Source: Actinomycetes bacterium (lineage in GTDB: Bacteria > Actinomycetota > Acidimicrobiia > Acidimicrobiales > Bog-793). From it: a DNA stretch of 37,618 nt. Below, piece by piece: positions 1-9,074 of the stretch. Position numbers and translations under genes: made by a program. The DNA is taken from positions 1 through 37,618 of the forward strand of contig JAJZZB010000015.1 in assembly GCA_021797795.1 (NCBI GenBank), written 5' to 3'. Numbering within the stretch: position 1 is the first letter of the stretch; every line of letters starts with the position of its first letter. Under the pieces are notes generated by a model. That model was not told the origin of the DNA. It made no database searches and saw only the letters and a list, made by a program, of their open reading frames with translations.

Positions 1-414
1 CTCGGCAAGAAGTCCAAGCGCCTCCCCGACGAGCTGTCGGGAGGCGAGCAGCAGCGCGTGGCGATCGCCCGCGCCTTTGTCAACCGACCGCTCATCCTGC
101 TCGCCGACGAGCCGACGGGGAACCTCGACCCGGCCACCAGCCAGGGGATCATGGGCCTGCTCGAGCGGATCAACCGGACCGGGACGACCGTCGTCATGGC
201 CACCCACGACTCGACGATCGTCGACATGATGCGCCGCCGGGTCATCGAGATCGACCGCGGCCGGATGGTCCGCGACCAGGCGCGGGGGATCTATGGACTC
301 GACCCGACCCCCTCGAGCACGCGGGGCATCCCGGCGGTGGCGGTCGCCGCCGACCGCCTGAGCGGCCTCAGCCTCGAGGAGCCGGCCGGCCGCCACCGGA
401 GGAGGGCCCACTGA
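1..414 (+). CDS. ftsE: Cell-division ABC transporter ATP-binding protein FtsE (5' end outside window)
   Basis: This is the C-terminal 137 residues of an ABC ATPase; the frame is open from base 1, so the start and Walker A lie upstream. Visible are the ABC signature [14 protein letters not shown] (nt 34-75), the Walker B stretch [13 protein letters not shown], and the switch histidine in VVMATHD. FtsE pairs with FtsX at the division septum to control peptidoglycan hydrolases; that role is known for the family. Identity is fixed by the directly overlapping ftsX (TGATG, one shared base). After the usual end of the ATPase there are about 40 Pro/Ala/Arg-rich residues, a tail longer than in enteric FtsE. 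A generic MacB/LolD-type ATPase is the alternative, but the FtsX neighbour argues against it. Confidence 0.93.
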   Translation, partial: LGKKSKRLPDELSGGEQQRVAIARAFVNRPLILLADEPTGNLDPATSQGIMGLLERINRTGTTVVMATHDSTIVDMMRRRVIEIDRGRMVRDQARGIYGLDPTPSSTRGIPAVAVAADRLSGLSLEEPAGRHRRRAH

Positions 415-1295
415 TGCCGCTCTCTGCCGGCTACGTCGCCCGGGAGACGGCCTCCAACCTGTGGCGGAACCGCCTCATGGCCCTGGCGGCCGTCCTCACC
501 GTCGGCGTCTCGCTCTCGCTCGTCGGCACCGCCCTGTTGCTCCGCCAGTCGGTCAACCACCAGCTCGTCGTCCTCGGCGACAACGTCGACCTGCAGATCT
601 TCATGAAGGCGAACGCCCCGCTCGGCGACACCAACGCCGTCCGGACGACGCTCAAGGAGACCCCGCAGGTGAAGACCTGCAGCTACCTCGACCACCGGCG
701 GTCCTACGAGCAGGCGATCCGGCTCTTCGCCTCCGAGCCCCAGATCGTCCAGGCTCTCAGCCCGGCGACGACGCCGCCGGTCTTCCAGTGCACGCTCATC
801 CACCCCCGCGACGCCGCGGCGGTGGCCGAGCTGTTCGGCGCCCAGGCCGGCGTCTACCACGTCGCCTTCCCCGGCCAGTCGATCCGGAGCCTCACAGCCC
901 TGTCCAACGTGCTCCAGGTCGTCCTGTTCACCCTGGCTGTCGTCCTCCTGCTGTCCGCCGTGGTGCTCATCTTGATGGCCATCCGCATGGCGATCTTCGC
1001 CCGGCGCAGAGAGGTGGCGGTGATGCGCCTCGTCGGGGCGACAGCGTGGTTCATTCGCCTCCCGTTCATGGTGGAAGGCCTCGTCCAGGGCTTCGTCGGG
1101 GCGGTCGTGGCAGCCGGCATCGTCCTCGTGGGTGACCTCGGGATCCGGGCGCTCCTGCACCGCTTCGCCGAGTTCCGGGGGGCCGTCGTGCCGAGCCACG
1201 ACGTCGTCGTGACCGAGATCCTCGTGGTCGTGGTCGGGGTCGTCGTCGGCGTCCTCGGCTCGGCCATGGCGGTCCGGCGCTTCCTTACGGTATGA
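414..1295 (+). CDS. ftsX: Cell-division protein FtsX
   Basis: A 293-residue membrane protein with the FtsX layout: a cytoplasmic N-terminus, TM1 at about residues 22-44, a large extracytoplasmic loop (about 45-165), then TM2 (about 166-192), TM3 (about 214-240) and TM4 (about 265-285). The cytoplasmic segment after TM2 carries the family-typical RREVAVMRLVGA stretch. Two cysteines (C89 and C126) lie in the outer loop and could form a disulfide. The ATG at 414 overlaps the ftsE TGA by one base, so translation is probably coupled. FtsX relays the FtsE ATPase cycle to peptidoglycan hydrolases or their activators. No hydrolase gene and no smpB follows; a nucleotidyltransferase starts 25 nt downstream. 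Confidence 0.94.
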   Translation: MPLSAGYVARETASNLWRNRLMALAAVLTVGVSLSLVGTALLLRQSVNHQLVVLGDNVDLQIFMKANAPLGDTNAVRTTLKETPQVKTCSYLDHRRSYEQAIRLFASEPQIVQALSPATTPPVFQCTLIHPRDAAAVAELFGAQAGVYHVAFPGQSIRSLTALSNVLQVVLFTLAVVLLLSAVVLILMAIRMAIFARRREVAVMRLVGATAWFIRLPFMVEGLVQGFVGAVVAAGIVLVGDLGIRALLHRFAEFRGAVVPSHDVVVTEILVVVVGVVVGVLGSAMAVRRFLTV

Positions 1296-1320
1296 CTGGC
1301 CGGCCGCTAGCCTCCCGGCC

Positions 1321-2067
1321 GTGAAGGGAGTGCTCCTGGCGGGCGGCACGGGCAGCCGTCTGTTCCCGCTCACCCGCATCACCAACAAGCACCTCCTCCC
1401 GATCGGCGACCGTCCGATGGTGAGCTACGGCATCGAGGCGCTCGTGACCGCCGGCATCTCCGAGCTCATGCTCGTCACCGGCGGGACCCATGCCGGCGAG
1501 TTCCTCCGCCTGCTCTCGAACGGGCGGGAGTACGGCCTCGACCTCCTCGTCTACGGCTACCAGGAGCGCCCGGGCGGCATCGCCGAGGCGCTCGGGCTCG
1601 CCCAGCACTTCGCCGACGGGGAGCCGGTCTGCGTGATGCTCGCCGACAACATCTTCGAGCGGTCGATCGGCCCCTCGATCGAGGCCTTCCGCCAGACGGG
1701 CTCCGGGGCACGGGTCCTCTTGAGCGAGATCGAGGACGCCGAGCACCTCCGCCACCTCGGGGTGCCGGCGCTCGCTCCCGACGGGCGCCTCGAGCGCATC
1801 GTCGAGAAGCCGTCCGACCCGCCGAGCAGCTACTGCGTGACCGGCGTCTACCTCTACGACGCCTCGGTCTTCGAGGTCATCCCGACCCTCGTGCCCTCGC
1901 ACCGGGGCGAGCTCGAGATCTCCGACGTCAACAACCACTTCATCGAGGCGGGCGAGATGTCCTACGACGTCATCGGCGGGTTCTGGGGCGATGCCGGCGA
2001 GTCGATCGACGCCTACTACGCGGTGAATGACTTCGTCCGCCGGAACGGTGCCAACCACCACCACTAG
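1321..2067 (+). CDS. Glucose-1-phosphate thymidylyltransferase-like sugar-nucleotide transferase
   Basis: A 248-residue NTP transferase of the RfbA/RmlA type, which makes NDP-sugars from NTP and sugar-1-phosphate for surface glycans. It has the N-terminal nucleotide-binding motif GGTGSRLFPLT (residues 8-18), K23 in the TNKHLLPI segment, GGIAEAL (85-91), the metal-binding D109 in LADN, EKPSDPP, and a late GFWGDAGESIDAY motif. RmlA enzymes are about 290 residues, so this is a short form lacking the C-terminal helical extension, as in the archaeal and RfbA-like short class. The start is a GTG at 1321, chosen because it begins immediately before the MKGVLLAGG strand. It lies 25 nt after ftsX and may be cotranscribed. 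Substrate specificity (dTTP/UTP, glucose or other) cannot be read from the sequence. Confidence 0.85.
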   Translation: MKGVLLAGGTGSRLFPLTRITNKHLLPIGDRPMVSYGIEALVTAGISELMLVTGGTHAGEFLRLLSNGREYGLDLLVYGYQERPGGIAEALGLAQHFADGEPVCVMLADNIFERSIGPSIEAFRQTGSGARVLLSEIEDAEHLRHLGVPALAPDGRLERIVEKPSDPPSSYCVTGVYLYDASVFEVIPTLVPSHRGELEISDVNNHFIEAGEMSYDVIGGFWGDAGESIDAYYAVNDFVRRNGANHHH

Positions 2068-2213
2068 GGCCGGAGGCAGCCCACCGCCGGGCAGCGCACC
2101 GCCAGGTCGCTGCTCCCGATCCGCCACCGGCCCTCTGGCGAGCCCGCCGGCAGGCCGCCGCCCGCCGGCACAGCCTCTGCCGGTCTGCGAGCCGCTCCCA
2201 ACTGTCCCGCGCT

Positions 2214-5120
2214 GTGCGCCATGCCGGCGACCCGGCTCGTGACAGCTCGGCGCCGACGACCTTGACCGCGCTTCGCGCCGCGTCCGACAAGGGGCCCGCG
2301 CCGGGCCCGGGTCGCGTGCTCCCCGGCCACGAGCTCGTCTTCGTGCCGGCCGAGCCTCCCCGCAGGGGCGCCTTCGCCTGGTACGACCCGGCCGGCGCGC
2401 CCGCCGAGATCCAAAGCGCCCCGGGCCTCGACGTCGTCGTCCCCGCCGGCTCACGGGTGCGCCGCCGCCGCCTGCCGGTCACCCCTCTCCGCCTCGTCGA
2501 CGCGCTTGCCGTCCTCGGGGAGCTCGAGCGAGGGGAGGCGGCTCCGGCCTCGGTGAGCGCCCGCGCCTGGGCCCGGGCGCTCACCGCAGGCCTCGTCCTG
2601 CTCGCGCGGGGCCGGCTCTACCCGACCGTCTCGCCCGGCGGCTTCGACGCCTGGGCGGCCGGCCCGCTCGAGGGGACCGACCGCCGTCTCGTCGCCGACC
2701 TGGCGGCCGCCATGCCGCCGGCGGCCCACGCCCTCGCCGTCCCCGGCTCCCGCCCCCTCTCGATCGCCAGCCCCGAGGTGCTGGTCCGAGCGCTGTGGGA
2801 CGCCCTCGCCGACGCCCTCGTCCGCAGCGCGGCCGCTCCGCTCGTCGCCGGCGGCGACCTCTTCGCATCCGGCGACCCGCAGCCGGCCGCCCACCTCGCC
2901 CCGTGGCTCGGGGAGTGGTCCTCGGGCTTCGAGGGCGGGGCCGAGGTGGCCGTGCGGATCGAGCTCGACGGCGGCCTGCCCGCCGCCGACGGTCCTGGCT
3001 TCGCACCGTCGCACGTCTCGGCCCGGGCAGTGGTGCAGGTGGCGAGCCGGGTCGACCCGTCGCTCGTGGTGGACGCCGACCGGCTCTTTGCTGCTCCGGC
3101 CGCCCTGTCGGCCCGCTTCGGCGACGACGCCGAGGCGGACGTGCTGCGTGCGCTCCGCCGGGGCGCCCGGGCGTGGCCGCCGCTCTCGGAGCTGCTCTCG
3201 CGCCCCGTCCCCGACGAGGTCGAGCTCGGCGAGGACGAGCTCTCGGACCTGCTGGAGCGCGCCGGCGCCGTCCTCGGCGAGGCGGGCATCTCCGTCCTCT
3301 GGCCGGCCGGGCTCTTCGACGGCGGTGTTCGCCTCCGGGCCGTCGTCGGGGCCCCGGGGGCGGTCGTCGGGTCCGGGTTCGGCCTGGACGAGCTCGTCTC
3401 GTTCCGCTGGCAGGCCACCTTGGGGGGCGAGGCGCTCTCGGAGGAGGAGGTGGCCCTGCTCGCCGAGGCCAAGCGCGGCGTCGTCCGGCTCCGGGGGCGC
3501 TTCGTGGCGGTCGACCCGGCCCTGGTCGAGCGGCTGCGCCGCCGGCCCCCCCGACCCATCGGTGGGCTGGCGGCGCTGGCGGCGGTGCTCTCGGGCACGG
3601 TCGAGCTCGACGGCCAGCCGGTGGAGGTCGTCGCCGACCGGGAGCTGGCCGACCTCGCCGACCGCCTCCGCCGGTCGGCCGACGGCACCGGTCCCGACCT
3701 CGCCCCCCCGGCCGGCCTGCGGGCCGAGCTCAGGCCCTACCAGCGCCGCGGTCTGGCGTGGCTGGCCGAGATGACCCGGACCGGGCTCGGGGGCTGCCTG
3801 GCGGACGACATGGGTCTCGGCAAGACGCTGCAGGTGATCGCCCTCCACCTGCACCGCGCCGAGCAGGAGCTCGGGCCGACCCTCGTGGTCTGCCCGACCT
3901 CGCTGCTCGCCAACTGGGAGAGGGAGGTCCGCCGCTTCGCCCCGGCGGTCCCCGTCCGCCGCCACCACGGAGCGCTGCGCAGCCTGGACGGCCTGCGGCG
4001 CGACGAGGTGGTCGTCACGAGCTACGGCGTGGCGCGGGCGGACTCGGCCGAGCTCGGCGCCGCCGGGTTCGCCCTCGTCGTGGCCGACGAGGCGCAGCAC
4101 GCGAAGAACCCGGCCACCGCCACGGCCCGGGCGCTGCGAGCTATCGCCGCCCCCGCCCGGGTCGCCCTTACCGGCACGCCGGTCGAGAACCGGCTGTCGG
4201 ACCTGTGGTCGATCCTCGACTTCACCACCCCCGGGCTGCTCGGCCCGCTCGAGCACTTCGTGAGGACCGTGGCCGTCCCGGTCGAGCGCTACCACGACCC
4301 CGAGGCCACCGGGCGGCTCGCCCGGGTCGTCCAGCCCTTCCTCCTGCGGCGGCGCAAGAGCGACCCGGACGTCGTCCCCGACCTGCCGGCCCGGACGCTG
4401 AGCGACCTCCCGGTCGCCCTCAGCCGGGAGCAGGTGGAGCTGTACGAGGCGGTCGTGCGGGAGGCGATGGACGTCATCGAGCACGCCGACGGCATCGCCC
4501 GCCAGGGCCTCGTCCTCAAGATGCTGACGGCCCTCAAGCAGATCTGCAACCACCCCGCCCAGTACCTCCACCAGCCCGGGCCGCTCGCCGGCCGCTCCGG
4601 CAAGCTGGCCGCCCTCGAGGAGCTGGTCGGCGTGATCGGGGCCGAGGGCGACTCGGTGCTCGTGTTCAGCCAGTTCGTCGAGTGCCTGCGCCTCCTCGAG
4701 GCCCGCCTGTCCGAGCTCGGGGTGGGCTGCCTGATGCTGCACGGGGGCGTGCCGGCCGCTCGCCGCGCCGAGATGGTCGACGACTTCCAGTCCGGGCGGG
4801 TGCCGGTCTTCCTCCTGTCGCTCAAGGCGGGCGGCGTCGGGCTCAACCTCACCCGGGCGAGCCACGTCATCCACTTCGACCGGTGGTGGAACCCGGCCGT
4901 CGAGGACCAGGCGACCGACCGGGCCCACCGGATCGGCCAGACCCGGGCGGTGCAGGTCCACCGCCTCGTCGCCGAGGGCACGCTCGAGGACCGCATCGCC
5001 ACCGTGATCGAGAACAAGCGCGAGCTGGCCGAGTCCGTCGTGGGGGGCGGCGAGGCCTGGATCGGGCAGCTGTCGGACGCCGACCTCGCTTCGCTCGTCG
5101 AGCTCGGAGCCTCCTCGTGA
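2214..5120 (+). CDS. SNF2-family DEAD/DEAH helicase, HelZ-like
   Basis: Up to 968 residues. The N-terminal half (about 1-480) is the accessory region typical of bacterial SNF2 proteins, including the FGLDELVSFRWQ and LSEEEVALL stretches. The C-terminal half is a complete SNF2 ATPase: motif I DDMGLGKT (K537), motif II DEAQ (625-628), motif III LTGTPVENRL, motif IV VLVFSQF, motif V SLKAGGVGLNLT and motif VI DRAHRIGQ (about 902-909). From memory it resembles mycobacterial HelZ. Such proteins translocate on duplex DNA; their cellular role is unknown. The GTG at 2214 is the longest option and has no clear ribosome-binding site; TTG 2262 or GTG 2316 are also possible. The 3' end overlaps the next gene by 4 nt (GTGA), implying a two-protein unit. 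Confidence 0.93.
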   Translation: MRHAGDPARDSSAPTTLTALRAASDKGPAPGPGRVLPGHELVFVPAEPPRRGAFAWYDPAGAPAEIQSAPGLDVVVPAGSRVRRRRLPVTPLRLVDALAVLGELERGEAAPASVSARAWARALTAGLVLLARGRLYPTVSPGGFDAWAAGPLEGTDRRLVADLAAAMPPAAHALAVPGSRPLSIASPEVLVRALWDALADALVRSAAAPLVAGGDLFASGDPQPAAHLAPWLGEWSSGFEGGAEVAVRIELDGGLPAADGPGFAPSHVSARAVVQVASRVDPSLVVDADRLFAAPAALSARFGDDAEADVLRALRRGARAWPPLSELLSRPVPDEVELGEDELSDLLERAGAVLGEAGISVLWPAGLFDGGVRLRAVVGAPGAVVGSGFGLDELVSFRWQATLGGEALSEEEVALLAEAKRGVVRLRGRFVAVDPALVERLRRRPPRPIGGLAALAAVLSGTVELDGQPVEVVADRELADLADRLRRSADGTGPDLAPPAGLRAELRPYQRRGLAWLAEMTRTGLGGCLADDMGLGKTLQVIALHLHRAEQELGPTLVVCPTSLLANWEREVRRFAPAVPVRRHHGALRSLDGLRRDEVVVTSYGVARADSAELGAAGFALVVADEAQHAKNPATATARALRAIAAPARVALTGTPVENRLSDLWSILDFTTPGLLGPLEHFVRTVAVPVERYHDPEATGRLARVVQPFLLRRRKSDPDVVPDLPARTLSDLPVALSREQVELYEAVVREAMDVIEHADGIARQGLVLKMLTALKQICNHPAQYLHQPGPLAGRSGKLAALEELVGVIGAEGDSVLVFSQFVECLRLLEARLSELGVGCLMLHGGVPAARRAEMVDDFQSGRVPVFLLSLKAGGVGLNLTRASHVIHFDRWWNPAVEDQATDRAHRIGQTRAVQVHRLVAEGTLEDRIATVIENKRELAESVVGGGEAWIGQLSDADLASLVELGASS

Positions 5121-6433
5121 GCCCCTCGCGGGGCGGCGGGTGGTCGGGCGGATGGCCCGAGCACCGGCCGCGGCTGCCGGGCCCCGGGCCGCGCCGCCCC
5201 GGGCGGCGACCCTTCGGCGCCACCTGGTGGGGCCAGGCCTGGGTCGAGGCGCTCGAGCTGCGCGCCAGCCTCGACCCGAACCGCCTGCCCCGCGGCCGCA
5301 CCTACGCCCGGAGCGGGGCGGTCGGCGAGCTCGATCTCGGCGTCGGGCAGGTGGCCGCCTTCGTGCAGGGATCGCGGCGGACGCCCTACAAGGTGACGGT
5401 GAGGGTGCGGACCTTCGAGGCGGCCGGCTGGGACGCCGTCCTCGACGCCTTCGCCGCCCGCATCGGCCACGCCGCCGCCCTCCTCGACGGGGAGCTCCCG
5501 CCGGAGGTGGCGGCCGATGCCTCCGGAGCGGGCTTCGACCTCCTGCCGGGGCCGGGAGAGATCCAGCCCCGGTGCAGCTGCCCCGACTGGGCCGACCCCT
5601 GCAAGCACTCGGCTGCCGTCTGCTACCTCGTGGCCGACGCCCTCGACGCCGACCCCTTCGGCATCCTGCTCCTCCGCGGTCGGACGCGTGCGGAGGTGCT
5701 GGCGGGACTGAGGGCCCGGAGGAGCTCCCCCGGGCCCGCCCGCGAGGGTGCTGTCGGGTCACCGGCGGAGCATGCGCCCGACCGGGGGGTGCCCGCCGCC
5801 GGCGCCTGGCTGGCCCACGGGGGCGGGGAGGGGGCCGCCGGGGTGCCCGTGCTCGCCCTTCCCCTCGTGCCGCTCCCGCCGGCGACGGCCGGTCGCCCCT
5901 CCCTGCTCGTCGGGGAGCCACCGCCCGGGGCCGGAGTCGAGCTCGAAGGGCTCCGGGCGGTCGCCGCCGACGCCGCCCGCCGGGCTCTCGACCTGGCGGC
6001 CGGCGGCGACGGGCACGGGCTCGACCTCACGCTCGAGGCAGACCTGGCACGCCGGGCGGCCGCCATGGTCGGCCCTGAGACCGGAGCAGGCCGCGACCTC
6101 GCCGGCCTCGCCGCCCGGGCGGGCCTGAGCCCTCGCCAGCTGCTCCGACGGGGGCTCGCCTGGCGGGCGGGCGGGGCGGCAGCCCTCGACACCCTCGAGG
6201 CGTCGTGGGACCCGCCGCCGGCGGCCGTGGCGGCAGGCCGGGCGCTCCTCGGCGGCCGGGCGACTGCCCGCCGCAACCGGCTGACCGCCGGCGACCTGCA
6301 GCTCCGTCTCGGCCGTGACGGGCTCTGGTACCCCTACCGCCGCGCCTCGGACGGGGGCTTCGAGCCCGACGGCCCGGGGAGTCCGGGAGGCGGCCTGCCC
6401 GAACCGGCCGAGGAGGACGACGCCGAGGCGTGA
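5117..6433 (+). CDS. SWIM zinc-finger protein
   Basis: A 438-residue protein starting at GTG 5117 inside the stop region of the SNF2 gene (GTGA). The SWIM finger is the C-x-C-x6-C-x-H pattern CSCPDWADPCKH, with ligands C153, C155, C162 and H164. The preceding region (about residues 33-150) starts with the FGATWWGQAWVEALE stretch often seen at the start of SWIM proteins paired with SNF2 ATPases. The C-terminal 270 residues are Ala/Gly/Pro-rich and carry no motif I recognise. SWIM domains bind DNA or proteins; the coupling suggests this is the targeting or partner subunit of the adjacent helicase. The same gene pair occurs in other actinobacteria (helZ with its neighbour in mycobacteria, from memory). 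The gene ends 45 nt before a convergent gene. Confidence 0.88.
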   Translation: MSPSRGGGWSGGWPEHRPRLPGPGPRRPGRRPFGATWWGQAWVEALELRASLDPNRLPRGRTYARSGAVGELDLGVGQVAAFVQGSRRTPYKVTVRVRTFEAAGWDAVLDAFAARIGHAAALLDGELPPEVAADASGAGFDLLPGPGEIQPRCSCPDWADPCKHSAAVCYLVADALDADPFGILLLRGRTRAEVLAGLRARRSSPGPAREGAVGSPAEHAPDRGVPAAGAWLAHGGGEGAAGVPVLALPLVPLPPATAGRPSLLVGEPPPGAGVELEGLRAVAADAARRALDLAAGGDGHGLDLTLEADLARRAAAMVGPETGAGRDLAGLAARAGLSPRQLLRRGLAWRAGGAAALDTLEASWDPPPAAVAAGRALLGGRATARRNRLTAGDLQLRLGRDGLWYPYRRASDGGFEPDGPGSPGGGLPEPAEEDDAEA

Positions 6434-6478
6434 GTGGCCTGCCTCCCGGGCTCCCCGGCCGAGCGGGCCACCGGAGGC

Positions 6479-8113
6479 TCAGGCGGTGACGCCGAGCCGC
6501 TCCATGGCGATCCTGCGCAGGCCCCTGTAGTCCGCCTTGCCGGCGGGGGAGCGGCCGAGGGACTCGACCACGACCACGTGGCGGGGAGCCTTGTAGCTCG
6601 CCAGCTGGTCCTTCACGTGCTGGACGAGCTCGGACTCGGCGGCCTCGGCCGCCGGCGCCAGCTGGACGACGGCGGTGATCGCCTCGCCGAAGCGGTCGTC
6701 GGGGATGCCGACGACGACGGCGTCGGCGACGGCCGGGTGCGTCTTCAGGGCCTCCTCGACCTCCTCGGGGAAGACCTTCTCGCCGCCCGTGTTGATCGAG
6801 ACCGAGCCCCGGCCGAGCAGCTGGAGCGAGCCGTCCGCCTCGACGACGGCGTAGTCCCCCGGCACGGAGTAGCGCTCCCCGTCGATCGTGACGAAGGTGG
6901 CGGCGGTCTTGTCGGCGTCCTTGTAGTACCCGAGGGGGATCCTCCCGCCGAGGGCCAGGCGGCCGGCCACGCCGCTGCCGGGCACGATCTCCCTTCCGTT
7001 CTCGTCGATCACCCTGGCGCGCTCCCCGATCGTGAAGCGGGCCGTGTGGGCCGCCGCCACCCCGGTCGAGACCGACGATCCCATGCCGAGGGCCTCGGAG
7101 GAGGAGAAGGCGTCGACGAGGAGCATGTTCGGGTTGTGGCGGAGGAGCCCCTTTTTCACCTCCTCGCTCCACATCACCCCCGAGGAGATCATGCCGAGCA
7201 GGCTCGAGAGGTCGTAGCGCCCCGGCTCGGCCTCGAGGGCGGCGAGGATGGGCTTGGCGAAGGTGTCCCCGACGATGCTCACGAGGTTGACCCGCTCCCT
7301 GCCGACGGTCTCGAGCAGCTCCTCGGCCCGCAGGCGCCGGTCGGCGAGGGTGACGACGCAGCCGCCGAGGAACAGCGAGCTGAGGGCGGTGAAGGCTCCC
7401 GTACCGTGCATGAGCGGGCAGGCGGGCAGGACCGCCGGGGGGCTCTCCTGGAGGGCGGCCTGGGCCTGCCTGATCCCCTCCATGCCCCCGTCGTCGGGCA
7501 TCGGGATCGGGCTCCCGGCGTTGAGGAGCGAGAAGAGGTCGTCCTGGCGCCACATGACGCCCTTCGGCATGCCGGTGGTGCCGCCGGTGTAGAGGAGGTA
7601 GAGGTCGTCGCCCGAGCGGCCCCAGGGGCCTTCGATCCTCGTGTCCTCGCCGTCCGCCAGCGACCCGGCCGCCTCCTCGTAGTCCATCGCCCAGTCAGGG
7701 CGGGCGCCCGAGCCGTCGTCGACGTGGAGGAACAGCCTGACCCTCGCCACGAGCCCCCGCACGCGCTCGACCCGTTCGGTGAAGGCGCCGTGGAAGACGA
7801 CGGCCTCGGCGTCGGAGTTGTCCCACAGGTAGGCGAGCTCGGCGTCGGCGTAGCGGTAGTTCGTGTTGACCGGGACCATGCCGGCCTTGACGGCCCCGTA
7901 GAGCGACTCCAGGTACTCGTTGCAGTTGTAGAGGTACTGGGCGACCTTGGCCTGCCGGCCGAGGCCCGCCGCCAGGTAGGTCCGCGCCAACCCGGCCGCC
8001 CTCCTGTCGAACTCCCTCCAGGATCGGGTCGTCGCGCCGTGCACGAGGGCTCTCGAGTCGCCGCGGATCTCGGCGGCGGCCTCGAACACCTCGGCGAAGT
8101 TCCAGTTCGTCAT
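6479..8113 (-). CDS. Acyl-CoA synthetase (AMP-binding, FadD19-like)
   Basis: A 544-residue ANL-superfamily adenylating enzyme. The P-loop is YTGGTTGMPKGVMWR (about 175-189). The VNTNYRY segment, the MHGTGAF substrate-pocket region, IPLGYYKDADKTA, the adenylate-contacting GDYAVVEADGSLQLLGRG, and the hinge SINTGGEKVFPEEVE are all present. The C-terminal catalytic lysine is K526 in SPAGKADYR. The enzyme activates a carboxylic acid to acyl-AMP and then acyl-CoA. From memory the motif set and length match mycobacterial FadD19 (steroid side-chain CoA ligase) better than classical FadD, but the substrate is not deducible and no steroid genes are present. The mRNA leader has GAAGGAAGG about 6 nt before the ATG. 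It is the last of a run of minus-strand genes. Confidence 0.92.
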   Translation of the reverse strand: MTNWNFAEVFEAAAEIRGDSRALVHGATTRSWREFDRRAAGLARTYLAAGLGRQAKVAQYLYNCNEYLESLYGAVKAGMVPVNTNYRYADAELAYLWDNSDAEAVVFHGAFTERVERVRGLVARVRLFLHVDDGSGARPDWAMDYEEAAGSLADGEDTRIEGPWGRSGDDLYLLYTGGTTGMPKGVMWRQDDLFSLLNAGSPIPMPDDGGMEGIRQAQAALQESPPAVLPACPLMHGTGAFTALSSLFLGGCVVTLADRRLRAEELLETVGRERVNLVSIVGDTFAKPILAALEAEPGRYDLSSLLGMISSGVMWSEEVKKGLLRHNPNMLLVDAFSSSEALGMGSSVSTGVAAAHTARFTIGERARVIDENGREIVPGSGVAGRLALGGRIPLGYYKDADKTAATFVTIDGERYSVPGDYAVVEADGSLQLLGRGSVSINTGGEKVFPEEVEEALKTHPAVADAVVVGIPDDRFGEAITAVVQLAPAAEAAESELVQHVKDQLASYKAPRHVVVVESLGRSPAGKADYRGLRRIAMERLGVTA

Positions 8114-8162
8114 CGCACCTTCCTTCGGCCGGCCCGAGCGTACACTGGAACTGACCCGCCGG

Positions 8163-9065
8163 TCACCCGAGAGCGGTGGCGAGGGCCTCCTCGAGCGTCG
8201 GCTCGGCGAAGCGGTAGTCGCTCCCGAGCAGGCGGGAGGGGCGCACCCGCTGGCTGGCGAGCAGCATCTCCTCGGCCGGCCCGGCCCCGAGTGCCAGCTT
8301 CAGGGCGGCGGCGGGGACGGCGAGGACGGCCGGGCGGCGCAGCGCACGGGCGAGGGCGGCGGTGAACTCCTCGTTGCGCACCGGGTTCGGCGAGGTGGCG
8401 TTCACGGCGCCGGTGAGCCCGCCGTCGGAGAGGGCGTGCAGGATGGCGCCGACCTCGTCGCGAAGCGAGATCCAGCTCACCCACTGGCGCCCGCTCCCGA
8501 GGCGGCCGCCGAGGCCCAGCTTGAACAGGGGGAGCTGCGGGCCGAGGGCGCCGCCCCGGCCGATCACGATCCCGGTCCGGACCGTCACGGTGCGGATCCC
8601 GGCGGCGGCGGCCGGCTCGGCGGCGGCCTCCCAGGCTCGGCAGACGTCCGCCAGGAAGCCGGAGCCGGTCTCGCTCGACTCGTCGAGTAGCTCCTCGCCG
8701 CGGTCGCCGTAGATGCCGATGGCCGACCCGGTGACGTGCACGGCCGGCCGCCTCTCGAGGGCGGCCAGGCTGCGGGCGATGAGCTCGCCGAGGGCGATCC
8801 GGCTCGAGCGGATCTCCTCCTGCCGCCTCGTCGTCCAGCGGCCGATGATCGGTGCGCCGGCGAGGTGGACCGAGGCGTCGACGCCCTCGAGGGAGCCGCC
8901 GGGGAGCCGGGATGTCTCGAGGCGCCCCGCCCCGAGGTCCACGCCCACCTCTCCCGGCCCGCTCGGGCGGCGGGTGACGGGGACGACGACGTCCCCCCGC
9001 GACCTGAGCGCGTCGGCGAGCGCGCTCCCGATGAACCCGTTCGCCCCGCTCAGCAGCACTCTCAC
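8163..9065 (-). CDS. TIGR01777-family SDR epimerase/reductase (YfcH/SulA-like)
   Basis: A 300-residue atypical short-chain dehydrogenase. The N-terminal Rossmann motif is SGANGFIGSAL (G7, G10, G13). VHLAGAPIIGRWT is the hallmark of the TIGR01777 group, followed by SSRIALGELIA, SAIGIYGDRG (active-site Tyr region), RTGIVIGRGGALGPQLPLFKLGLGG, WVSWISLRDEVGAILHAL, and a C-terminal PSRLLGSDYRFAEPTLEEAL. The order and length are standard. The family is widespread but its substrate is unknown. The start is a GTG at 9065, right before the first beta strand. It lies 9 nt downstream of the alpha/beta hydrolase gene on the same strand, so the two are probably cotranscribed. Confidence 0.9.
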   Translation of the reverse strand: MRVLLSGANGFIGSALADALRSRGDVVVPVTRRPSGPGEVGVDLGAGRLETSRLPGGSLEGVDASVHLAGAPIIGRWTTRRQEEIRSSRIALGELIARSLAALERRPAVHVTGSAIGIYGDRGEELLDESSETGSGFLADVCRAWEAAAEPAAAAGIRTVTVRTGIVIGRGGALGPQLPLFKLGLGGRLGSGRQWVSWISLRDEVGAILHALSDGGLTGAVNATSPNPVRNEEFTAALARALRRPAVLAVPAAALKLALGAGPAEEMLLASQRVRPSRLLGSDYRFAEPTLEEALATALG

Positions 9066-9074
9066 GGCCGGAGC

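Noticed and set aside
2451-5921. A long minus-strand open frame over the SNF2 and SWIM genes
   Set aside because: Same effect of high GC at third positions; it crosses two well-supported genes and has no recognisable motif.
6434-6479. Terminator between the convergent SWIM and acyl-CoA ligase genes
   Set aside because: GTGGCC/GGCCAC and GCCTCC/GGAGGC short arms exist but are only 6 bp, compete with each other, and are expected by chance at this GC content.
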